Source: Isoptericola variabilis 225
Lineage (GTDB): Bacteria; Actinomycetota; Actinomycetes; Actinomycetales; Cellulomonadaceae
Direction: 5' to 3'
Length of the DNA: 64,000 bases
NCBI RefSeq assembly: GCF_000215105.1
Contig: NC_015588.1
Coordinates: 3,224,001-3,288,000 of the forward strand
Part shown: positions 57,500 through 64,000 of the stretch, piece after piece
Numbering within the stretch: position 1 is the stretch's first letter
Layout of the letters: every line of letters starts with the position of its first letter
Notes under the pieces: generated by a model
Told to the model about the DNA's origin: nothing
The model's database searches: none
The model's input: only the letters and a program-made list of their open reading frames with translations
Translations under genes and position numbers: made by a program

Positions 57500-60013
57500 T
57501 CAGGGGCTCGGGCTCGGGAACGGGAAGATCCCGCCGCCGTTGCCGTCACCACCGCCGCCGTCGCCGTCACCACCGTCGCCGTTGCCGTTGCCGTTCCCGT
57601 TGCCGCCACCGCCGCTGTCGGCCGGGGCCTTGGCGACGATGAGCGTCACGGTGCTGCCGGGCTCGACGGTCGCGCCCCCGCCCGGGTCCGTGCTGATGAC
57701 GGTGCCGGGCGCGACGTCGGCGTTCTCCTCCTCGCGGACCGAGCTCCGCAGGCCGGCGTTGCGCAGCTGCTGCTCGGCGGCCGTCCGGGTCATGCCCGAG
57801 ACCTCGGGAACGACGGTCTGCTCGGTCTGGCCCGTCGAGACGGTCAGCGTGATGGTCGACCCGACCGGGACCTGCCCGGTCGACGACTGGGCGAGCACCG
57901 TGCCGCGGGGCTGGTCGCTGTCCTGGGCGACGGGCGCCCCGAGGACGAGGCCGAGCCGCTCCAGCTCGCGCGTGGCCCGTGCGATGTCCATGCCGACGAG
58001 GTTCGGCACCTCGACGAACTGCTCCTCGGTCTCCGTGGGCGACGGCGAGGGGGTCGGCGACGGCGAGTAGCTCGGGCGCGGCGGGGTGTAGGCCGGGAAC
58101 TCCTCGACCGGCATGCCCTCGGTCGCGATCTTCATGAAGTCGGTCCACGCCCGCAGCGGCCACGTGGAACCGGTGATCTCGCGGTACGGCTCGAAGGTCT
58201 CGATCGGCGCCGTGCCCTTCATGACGCCGGCCTCGACGTCGACCGTCTCGTACTGGCGCACGTTCACGATCGTCGCGAGCTGCGGGACGAACCCGGCGAA
58301 CCAGGCCGTCATGTTGTCGTTGGCCGTACCGGTCTTCCCGGCGACGGGCCGCGCGAGCTCCTGCGCGTCGTCGCCCGAGCCCTCCTCGACGACCTTGGTC
58401 ATCGCGTACGTCGCGGCGGCCATGACGTCAGCCTCGAAGACGCGCTCGGACGCGGTCTGCTCCTGATAGATCTGCTCGCCCGCGCGGGTCTCGACCGACC
58501 GCACCACGTGGGGCGTCGTGCGGTAGCCCTGCGCGGCGATCGTGGCGTAGGCGCGGGCCATGTCGATGGGGTAGACGGACGCCGTACCGAGGACGTTCGC
58601 CGGCACCTCCTCGATCTCCGTGGACTCCCGGATGCCGAGGCGGTGCGCCACCTCGACCGTCTTCTCGGGACCGATCTCGATGTTGAGCGCGCCGTAGACG
58701 CTGTTCACCGACTGGGCCGTGGCCTCGACGAGGTCGATCCGCCCGTAGTCCCGGTCGCCGAAGTTCTTCGGCTCCCACGCCTCGCCGTTGTTCGCGCCGG
58801 GGAAGTGCGCGGGTGAGTTGCCGTCGTAGCGCTCGTCGAGGGTGTGGCCCTCCTCGAGCGCGCCGATGAGCGTGAACGGCTTGAAGGTCGAGCCACCCTG
58901 GACGACGTCCTGCGTCGCGGTGTTGAGGCTCTGCTGGACGTAGTCGGGACCGCCGTAGAGCGCGACGACGGCGCCGGTCTTGGGGTCGATCGACACCAGC
59001 GACGCGCGGATGTTCGGGTTCGCGTCCTCGGGGAGCGACTGCGCCACCTGGACGGCGGCGTCCTGCAGCCGCTTGTCGATCGTCGTCGTGATCCGCAGGC
59101 CACGGGTCCAGTCCTGCTCCGTGAAGCGCCCGGAGTTGAGGAGCTCCCGCTTGACCTCCTGGATGAGGTACCCGGTCTGGCCGCCCTGGGTGTTGGCGGC
59201 CTCCTTGCGCTCCTGGAACTCGGGGAACTGCGCGTTGCGGTACTCGTCGTCCGTGATGTACCCCTCGGCGTGCATGCGCTCGATGCTGCGCTGCCAGCGC
59301 CTCTCGGCCTGCTCGAGGTTGAGCGACGGGTCCCAGCGCGACGGCGACGGGATGATGCCGGACAGCAGCGCGGCCTCCGAGTACGTGAGGTCGGCGGCGT
59401 TCTTGCCGAAGTACTCCTGCGCCGCGGCCTGGACGCCGTACGCCCCGCGGCCCCAGTAGATCGTGTTGAGGTAGCGCTCGAGCACCTGCTCCTTGGGCTG
59501 GCTGCGCGCGACCTTGAGCGCGATGATCGCTTCCTTGAGCTTGCCCGCGTACGTCGTGGTCGTGTCGAGATAGTACCGCTCGACGTACTGCTGCGTCAGG
59601 GTCGAGGCGCCCTGGCGGCTGCCGCCCGTGAGGTTGTTCCACGCGGCGCGCACGATGCCCTTGGGGTCGACGCCCGGGTTGGTCCAGAACGTGTCGTCCT
59701 CGGACGCGACGACGGCGCCACCCACGTACTCGGGCAGCGTCTCGTACTCGATGATCTCGCGCTTCATCGACGCCTCGTCGGAGATCGGGCCCAGCTCCGT
59801 GCCGTCGGCGTAGTACACGATCGACTCCTGGTACTTGACCTCGTCGAGGTCGTCCGGGATGTCGGTCGTGGCGTACGCGGCGACCACGAGGCCGGCGCCG
59901 AGGGCGCCGACGCCGAGCATCGAGCCGACGACGATGCGCCACGAGGGCAGCCAACGCTGCACCGGGCCCTTGTTCGGGCGCGGGTAGTTCCAGAATCGGC
60001 GGCGTCTGGGCAT
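57500..60013 (-). CDS. Bifunctional penicillin-binding protein (class A) with two PASTA domains
   Basis: An 837-aa cell-wall synthase: short cytoplasmic N-terminus, helix about 25-48, glycosyltransferase domain (about 75-250: VVASEDDTFWTNPGVDPKGIVRA; GASTLTQQYVERYYL; PKEQVLERYLNTIYWGRGAYGVQAAAQEYF), transpeptidase domain with STFK, SVNSVYG and KTGTAND, then a SPSPTPSP linker, two PASTA domains (about 660-790) and a Gly/Asn/Asp-rich tail. Start ATG 60013 (MPRRRRFW) is the family start. Corresponds to PonA-type proteins; often near rpsF in Actinobacteria. Confidence 0.95.
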   Translation of the reverse strand: MPRRRRFWNYPRPNKGPVQRWLPSWRIVVGSMLGVGALGAGLVVAAYATTDIPDDLDEVKYQESIVYYADGTELGPISDEASMKREIIEYETLPEYVGGAVVASEDDTFWTNPGVDPKGIVRAAWNNLTGGSRQGASTLTQQYVERYYLDTTTTYAGKLKEAIIALKVARSQPKEQVLERYLNTIYWGRGAYGVQAAAQEYFGKNAADLTYSEAALLSGIIPSPSRWDPSLNLEQAERRWQRSIERMHAEGYITDDEYRNAQFPEFQERKEAANTQGGQTGYLIQEVKRELLNSGRFTEQDWTRGLRITTTIDKRLQDAAVQVAQSLPEDANPNIRASLVSIDPKTGAVVALYGGPDYVQQSLNTATQDVVQGGSTFKPFTLIGALEEGHTLDERYDGNSPAHFPGANNGEAWEPKNFGDRDYGRIDLVEATAQSVNSVYGALNIEIGPEKTVEVAHRLGIRESTEIEEVPANVLGTASVYPIDMARAYATIAAQGYRTTPHVVRSVETRAGEQIYQEQTASERVFEADVMAAATYAMTKVVEEGSGDDAQELARPVAGKTGTANDNMTAWFAGFVPQLATIVNVRQYETVDVEAGVMKGTAPIETFEPYREITGSTWPLRAWTDFMKIATEGMPVEEFPAYTPPRPSYSPSPTPSPSPTETEEQFVEVPNLVGMDIARATRELERLGLVLGAPVAQDSDQPRGTVLAQSSTGQVPVGSTITLTVSTGQTEQTVVPEVSGMTRTAAEQQLRNAGLRSSVREEENADVAPGTVISTDPGGGATVEPGSTVTLIVAKAPADSGGGGNGNGNGNGDGGDGDGGGGDGNGGGIFPFPSPSP

Positions 60014-60233
60014 CGAGCCAGTCAGCCTTTCGGTGATCGGACCACGGGTCACGTGAGGGACATCAAGGAACACTAGGGGATCGCGCGTCGTGCGCACCCT
60101 CTTGAACACGTCTGTCGGCGCGGCTCTTCCAGGTCGCACCCGAGGCTCTGGCGGCTGCTTCGCGGAACCTTCACAACCGGCCCGGCGCGGCGTACCGTTG
60201 CGCCACCCCTCGACCCGCTCTATCCTCGCGATG

Positions 60234-60255
60234 TATCGACTCGATACGTCGAGTC
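60234..60255. promoter_or_regulatory. Overlapping palindromes upstream of the padR-ino1 operon
   Basis: TATCGACTCGATA (60234-60246) and GACTCGATACGTCGAGTC (60238-60255) are both perfect inverted repeats and share bases, about 50 bp before the padR start. The arrangement suggests an operator for the PadR protein or for a global regulator of inositol synthesis. Confidence 0.65.
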
Positions 60256-60303
60256 TGACATCACCGTCACGGTCCGTCGTCGAGCAGCCGGAGGGAGGCC
60301 GCC

Positions 60304-60984
60304 GTGCGCAGCAGGTCCACCGTGCTCGAGACGGCGATCCTCGGGCTCCTCAACGAGTCTCCCCTGCACGGGTACGAGCTGCGCAAGCGTCTCAACCTCC
60401 TGCTGGGGTCGTTCCGCGCGTTCTCGTACGGGACGCTCTACCCCGCGCTCAAGTCGCTGCAGGCGCGGGGCCTGATCGAGACGGCCGACCCCGAGCCCGC
60501 GGCGACCACCACGCGGGGCGCGACGCGCCCCGCGGCCGGGCGACCGCCGTCGGGCACGAAGGCTCCGCTGGCGACCGGACGCCGGGGCCGGATCGTGTAC
60601 CGGCTCACCGCGGAGGGCAAGGAGCACCTCCAGACGGTCCTGTCGTCGTCCGGGCCCGCGGCCTGGGAGGACGAGAGCTTCGACGTGCGGTTCGCGCTCT
60701 TCGCGCAGACCGACGCCGAGACCCGCCTCCGCATCCTCGAAGGCCGGCGCACCCGGCTGACCGAGCGCCTGGAAGCGGTCCGGGAGTCCGCCGCCCGCAC
60801 CCGCGAGCGGCTCGACGAGTACACGCTCGAGCTGCAGCGGCACGGGCTCGAGCAGGTCGAGCGTGAGGTGCGCTGGCTCGACGCACTCATCACCACGGAG
60901 CGCGACCGCGTGCGCGGCCGCGATCGAGACCACACCGCCGGGGCGCCCGACGCCCCGGCCCCGAGAAACAAGGAGCGAGGATGA
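60304..60984 (+). CDS. PadR-family transcriptional regulator
   Basis: A 226-aa regulator: N-terminal winged helix ([53 protein letters not shown], about 7-60), interrupted by a Pro/Thr/Ala-rich insertion of about 35 residues (62-95) within the wing, then [12 protein letters not shown] and a long C-terminal coiled coil for dimerisation. GTG 60304 has GGAGG 5 nt upstream. Its stop overlaps the ino1 ATG by 4 bp, as is usual in related actinobacteria; it probably controls ino1. Confidence 0.93.
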   Translation: MRSRSTVLETAILGLLNESPLHGYELRKRLNLLLGSFRAFSYGTLYPALKSLQARGLIETADPEPAATTTRGATRPAAGRPPSGTKAPLATGRRGRIVYRLTAEGKEHLQTVLSSSGPAAWEDESFDVRFALFAQTDAETRLRILEGRRTRLTERLEAVRESAARTRERLDEYTLELQRHGLEQVEREVRWLDALITTERDRVRGRDRDHTAGAPDAPAPRNKERG

Positions 60985-62072
60985 CCTCCGTCCGCGTTGC
61001 CATCGTCGGCGTCGGAAACTGCGCATCGTCCCTGGTCCAGGGCGTGCAGTTCTACCGCGACGCCGACCCGTCCGACACCGTCCCGGGTCTCATGCACGTG
61101 CAGTTCGGCGACTACCACGTGCGCGACCTCGAGTTCGTGGCGGCGTTCGACGTCGACGCGAAGAAGGTCGGGTTCGACCTCGCCGAGGCGATCAACTCCT
61201 CGGAGAACAACACCATCAAGATCGCCGACGTCCCGCCGACGGGCGTCATCGTCCAGCGCGGCCACACGCTCGACGGTCTCGGCGACTACTACCGCGCCAC
61301 GATCGACGAGTCCGACGCCGATCCGGTCGACGTCGTCCAGGTGCTCAAGGACGCGAAGGTCGACGTCCTCGTCTCGTACCTCCCGGTGGGCTCCGAGGAG
61401 GCCGACAAGTTCTACGCGCAGTGCGCGATCGACGCGGGCGTCGCGTTCGTCAACGCCCTGCCGGTCTTCATCGCGTCCGACCCCGTGTGGGCGAAGAAGT
61501 TCGAGGACGCGGGCGTGCCGATCGTCGGCGACGACATCAAGTCGCAGGTCGGCGCCACCATCACGCACCGCGTGCTCGCGAAGCTCTTCGAGGACCGCGG
61601 CGTCATCCTCGACCGCACGTACCAGCTCAACGTCGGCGGCAACATGGACTTCAAGAACATGCTGCAGCGCGACCGCCTCGAGTCGAAGAAGGTCTCCAAG
61701 ACCCAGTCGGTCACCTCGAACCTCACCGGCCCGCTCGGCGGCAAGGTCGAGGACCGCAACGTCCACATCGGCCCGTCGGACTACGTCGCCTGGCTCGACG
61801 ACCGCAAGTGGGCCTACGTGCGCCTCGAGGGCCGCGCGTTCGGCGAGGTCCCGCTGAGCCTGGAGTACAAGCTCGAGGTGTGGGACTCCCCCAACTCCGC
61901 CGGCATCATCATCGACGCGATCCGTGCCGCGAAGATCGCCAAGGACCGCGGCATCGGCGGCCCGATCCTGTCGGCGTCGACGTACTTCATGAAGTCCCCG
62001 CCCGTCCAGATGGAGGACACCCAGGGCCGCGCGCAGGTCGAGGCCTTCATCCGCGGCGAGGTCGAGCGCTGA
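60981..62072 (+). CDS. ino1: myo-Inositol-1-phosphate synthase (actinobacterial type)
   Basis: A 363-aa NAD-dependent synthase that converts glucose 6-phosphate to inositol 1-phosphate, first step toward phosphatidylinositol and mycothiol. N-terminal Rossmann motif [16 protein letters not shown] (about 6-21); catalytic-domain segments [34 protein letters not shown] and [12 protein letters not shown] contain the conserved lysines. Complete. Translationally coupled to padR. Confidence 0.96.
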   Translation: MTSVRVAIVGVGNCASSLVQGVQFYRDADPSDTVPGLMHVQFGDYHVRDLEFVAAFDVDAKKVGFDLAEAINSSENNTIKIADVPPTGVIVQRGHTLDGLGDYYRATIDESDADPVDVVQVLKDAKVDVLVSYLPVGSEEADKFYAQCAIDAGVAFVNALPVFIASDPVWAKKFEDAGVPIVGDDIKSQVGATITHRVLAKLFEDRGVILDRTYQLNVGGNMDFKNMLQRDRLESKKVSKTQSVTSNLTGPLGGKVEDRNVHIGPSDYVAWLDDRKWAYVRLEGRAFGEVPLSLEYKLEVWDSPNSAGIIIDAIRAAKIAKDRGIGGPILSASTYFMKSPPVQMEDTQGRAQVEAFIRGEVER

Positions 62073-62077
62073 GTCTT

Positions 62078-62133
62078 ACTCGCGAGGTAGCGCGTTCTCT
62101 CGCGAGGTAGCGCGTTCCGCGCCGAGGTAGCGC
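62078..62133. repeat. Three inverted units of the 20-bp-period repeat
   Basis: AGGTAGCGC ends at 62093, 62113 and 62133, exactly 20 bp apart; read on the minus strand each gives the GCGCTACCTCG core. They lie between the ino1 stop and its terminator and face the forward array beyond the terminator. Confidence 0.92.
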
Positions 62134-62138
62134 CAGGG

Positions 62139-62173
62139 CGCCCGACGACGGCACTTTCGCCCGTCGTCGGGCG
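62139..62173 (+). terminator. Terminator hairpin after ino1, inside the repeat arrays
   Basis: CGCCCGACGACGG (62139-62151) pairs perfectly with 62161-62173 across a 9-nt loop and is followed by TTCT. It forms the axis between the inverted and forward 20-bp repeat arrays. Confidence 0.85.
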
Positions 62174-62191
62174 TTCTGCGTCCTGCATCGC

Positions 62192-62305
62192 GCGCTACCT
62201 CGCGAGCGGACGCGCTACCTCGCCGGACCAAGCGCTACCTCGCCGGACCAAGCGCTACCTCGCCGGATCGTGCGCTACCTCGCGGCCTGGTGCGCTACCT
62301 CGACG
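62192..62305. repeat. Six forward units of the 20-bp-period repeat
   Basis: GCGCTACCTCG starts at 62192, 62212, 62232, 62252, 62272 and 62292 without any drift. The variable 8 bp between cores read for example CGAGCGGA, CCGGACCA (twice) and CCGGATCG. The array ends about 15 bp before the MFS gene start. Confidence 0.93.
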
Positions 62306-62320
62306 TGAAAGGCTGAGGCC

Positions 62321-63676
62321 GTGGGTGGGATCACCGAGACCTGGCGCGAGCTGCGCGCGCTGCTGCGGCTGGACGGGTTCCGCAAGCTCTTCGCCGTGCG
62401 GCTCGTCTCGCAGGCGGGCGACGGCATGTTCCAGGTCGGGCTCGCGTCGTTGCTCTTCTTCTCGCCCGAGCGCGCGGGCACGGCGCCGGCGATCGCGGGC
62501 GCGTTCGCGGTCATGCTCGCGCCGTTCACGCTCGTCGGGCCGTTCGCCGGCGTCTTCCTCGACCGTTGGCGGCGCCGGCAGGTGCTCGCAGCGGGCAACG
62601 CGGTGCGGCTCGTCGTCGCTGGCGCGATGGCGACCGTCATGCTCACGGCCGGCCTCGCGGGCGTGGCGGAGGCGTGGATCATCGTCCTGGCGCTCGTGGC
62701 GCTGAGCGTCAACCGGTTCCTGCTCGCCGGACTCTCCGCGGGCCTGCCCCGCGTCGTCGACGGTCCGCTCCTGCTCACGGCCAACTCGCTCACGCCCACG
62801 CTCGGCGCGGGCGCCGCGTTCCTCGGCGGCGGCGTCGGCTTCGTCATCGGGCTGGGCATCCCGGCCGGCCCCGTGCACGACGCCGCGGCGCTGGTGTGCG
62901 CGGCGCTCGTCTTCGGCGCGGCCGCGGCCCTCGCGCTGCGCCTCGCTCCCGACCAGCTCGGCCCCGAGCACCCGTCGCGCGAGCGGCTGGGTGCCGAGCT
63001 CGCCGCGGTCGCGCGCGGCCTCGCCGACGGCGCCCGCTACCTCGTGCGGCGCCGCACGCCGGGTCAGGGCCTCCTCGTCATGGCCGTGCACCGCTTCCTC
63101 TACGGCGTGGTCTTCATCGCGTCGATCCTCATCTCGCGCAACCTGCTGTCCGCGCCGGGCGACACGGCCGGCGGCCTGGCGACGTTCGGGCTCGTGATCG
63201 CGATGACCGGCGTCGGCGGGGCGTGCGCCGTCCTCGTCACGCCGGTGCTGTCCCGGTACACGGGCCCGCAGGCGTGGATCGCGATCGTGCTCGCGGGCGC
63301 GGGCGCGTCCCAGCTGCTGCTCCTGCCGCAGCCCACGCGCACGACCGTGCTGCTCGCGGCCGGCCTGCTCGGTCTCGCGGCGCAGAGCGCCAAGATCGCC
63401 GTCGACACGATCGTCCAGCGCGACACGCACGACGACTACCGCGGCCGGGCCTTCGCCTTCTACGACGTGCTCTACAACGCGGCGTTCGTCGGCGCCGCGA
63501 CGCTCGCGACCGTCGTCGTGCCCGACGACGGGTGGTCGCCCGCCCTGTTCGGCGGGCTCGCCGTCGCGTACGTCGCGGTCGCGGCCGTCATGGCGCTGCG
63601 CGGCGCGCGGACGCCCGCGCACGCCGACGTGGCGCCCGCGCGCACCGCCGGGGCCGCGTCGAGCGGCGACCGATGA
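62321..63676 (+). CDS. MFS transporter
   Basis: A 451-aa membrane protein with about 12 helices; FRKLFAVRLVSQAGDGMFQVGLASLLFF (about 19-46) and FAGVFLDRWRRRQVLAAGNAVRL (motif A-like, about 80-102) are typical of the DHA3/enterobactin-exporter-like MFS proteins, and the actinobacterial HDDYRGRAFAFYDVLYNAAFV segment is near the C-terminus. Substrate unknown. It starts with GTG directly beyond the repeat array; no strong Shine-Dalgarno except a GGCTGAGG stretch. Confidence 0.88.
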   Translation: MGGITETWRELRALLRLDGFRKLFAVRLVSQAGDGMFQVGLASLLFFSPERAGTAPAIAGAFAVMLAPFTLVGPFAGVFLDRWRRRQVLAAGNAVRLVVAGAMATVMLTAGLAGVAEAWIIVLALVALSVNRFLLAGLSAGLPRVVDGPLLLTANSLTPTLGAGAAFLGGGVGFVIGLGIPAGPVHDAAALVCAALVFGAAAALALRLAPDQLGPEHPSRERLGAELAAVARGLADGARYLVRRRTPGQGLLVMAVHRFLYGVVFIASILISRNLLSAPGDTAGGLATFGLVIAMTGVGGACAVLVTPVLSRYTGPQAWIAIVLAGAGASQLLLLPQPTRTTVLLAAGLLGLAAQSAKIAVDTIVQRDTHDDYRGRAFAFYDVLYNAAFVGAATLATVVVPDDGWSPALFGGLAVAYVAVAAVMALRGARTPAHADVAPARTAGAASSGDR

Positions 63677-63705
63677 GTCGTGGCCCGAAAAGCCGTCGAC
63701 CCCCT

Positions 63706-63723
63706 CGTGCGGAATACCGCACG
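63706..63723. promoter_or_regulatory. Operator-like palindrome upstream of the DHA2 transporter
   Basis: CGTGCGG-AATA-CCGCACG has perfect 7-bp arms, 74 bp before the drug-transporter start and 30 bp after the previous stop. TetR-type operators have this size; a short terminator is the alternative. Confidence 0.5.
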
Positions 63724-63796
63724 ATGAGACAGGTTTCACCAACGTAGGTCGTGCGCAGCGTCGCCCGCGGTCTCACCATCGGCATCCGGAGGGGAC

Positions 63797-64000
63797 ATGG
63801 ACGGACAGACTCAGGCGGCACCACCGAGCGACAGACCCGTGGCGACGGACGCACCCGCGCCGGCGCCGGGCACGCGGACCGGGCACGACGACCGCCTCTC
63901 GCGCGAGAACTTCCTCGTCGTCGCGCTGCTGCTCGCGTCCGGGTTCGTCGTCATCCTCAACGAGACGACGATGGGCGTGGCGCTCCCGCCCATCATGGAC
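63797..64000 (+). CDS. DHA2-family MFS drug transporter (partial, cut by window end)
   Basis: The first 68 codons read a Pro/Ala-rich hydrophilic N-terminus and then ENFLVVALLLASGFVVILNETTMGVALPPIMD, the first helix and beginning of helix II of EmrB/QacA-type 14-helix exporters; the ILNETTMGVALP motif is typical (D/N-x-T-x-x-N/G-V-A-L-P). GGAGGGG 2-6 nt before the ATG supports the start. The remainder lies outside the window. Confidence 0.85.
   Translation, partial: MDGQTQAAPPSDRPVATDAPAPAPGTRTGHDDRLSRENFLVVALLLASGFVVILNETTMGVALPPIMD

Overview
The window is a very GC-rich stretch of actinobacterial chromosome. The gene set (rpsF-ssb-rpsR-rplI followed by dnaB, a PASTA-type penicillin-binding protein, a PadR regulator overlapping an actinobacterial myo-inositol-1-phosphate synthase, sortase-anchored surface protein, GH43 enzyme, HelR, DUF222/HNH protein) fits the Cellulomonadaceae or a near relative such as Cellulomonas. 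I infer this from gene content only and ran no search.

Layout. 1-10.1 kb: a secreted 5'-nucleotidase, DNA-repair methyltransferase, a DUF255 thioredoxin-fold protein, a shortened GDSL esterase, a flavin/PPOX protein, a YCII protein with the relic of its sigma-factor partner, and three GNAT acetyltransferases. 10.2-23.1 kb: a membrane and metal region with an MscS-like membrane protein, a broken multicopper oxidase, three alpha/beta hydrolases, a CmtR-like ArsR regulator translationally coupled to a cation-diffusion facilitator, a second facilitator, a LacI regulator, a CopB-type P-ATPase under a CsoR-like box, and an ArsR-facilitator pair. 23.1-31.5 kb: DUF222/HNH protein, SulP transporter, a frameshifted GalE-like protein, a response regulator-kinase-TAXI binding protein operon, and an LPXTG surface protein. 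31.6-38.5 kb: HAD phosphatase, several gene relics, an LLM-flavin/FAD oxidase fusion opposite a MarR regulator, a GH43 enzyme, and a heavily deleted helR behind an element resembling the rifamycin-associated element. 38.5-51.2 kb: one apparent 11-kb catabolic operon (Gfo/Idh oxidoreductase, five Liv-type ABC genes, TIM-barrel isomerase, giant ThuA/sugar-dehydrogenase protein) divergent from a XylR-type regulator. 51.2-64 kb: conserved core genes dnaB, MATE pump, DUF559 protein between two matching palindromes, rplI-rpsR-ssb-rpsF, PBP, padR-ino1, and two MFS transporters.

The most unusual features are: (i) a repeat with an exact 20-bp period, core GCGCTACCTCGC, present as 4 units at 7.6 kb and 3+6 units head-to-head around a terminator at 62.1-62.3 kb; (ii) two 64-bp imperfect palindromes in the same orientation flanking a DUF559 gene; (iii) an unusually high number of genes (about ten loci) that look complete at their ends but have lost internal segments or been joined to unrelated neighbours, which is either real deletion decay or an assembly artefact; (iv) a TAXI binding protein co-translated with a two-component system with no permease in the window; and (v) a cluster of DnaA-box-like 9-mers between dnaB and the MATE gene. 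Several plus-strand genes have no Shine-Dalgarno but a TAnnnT hexamer 6-8 nt before the start codon, as expected for leaderless transcripts.
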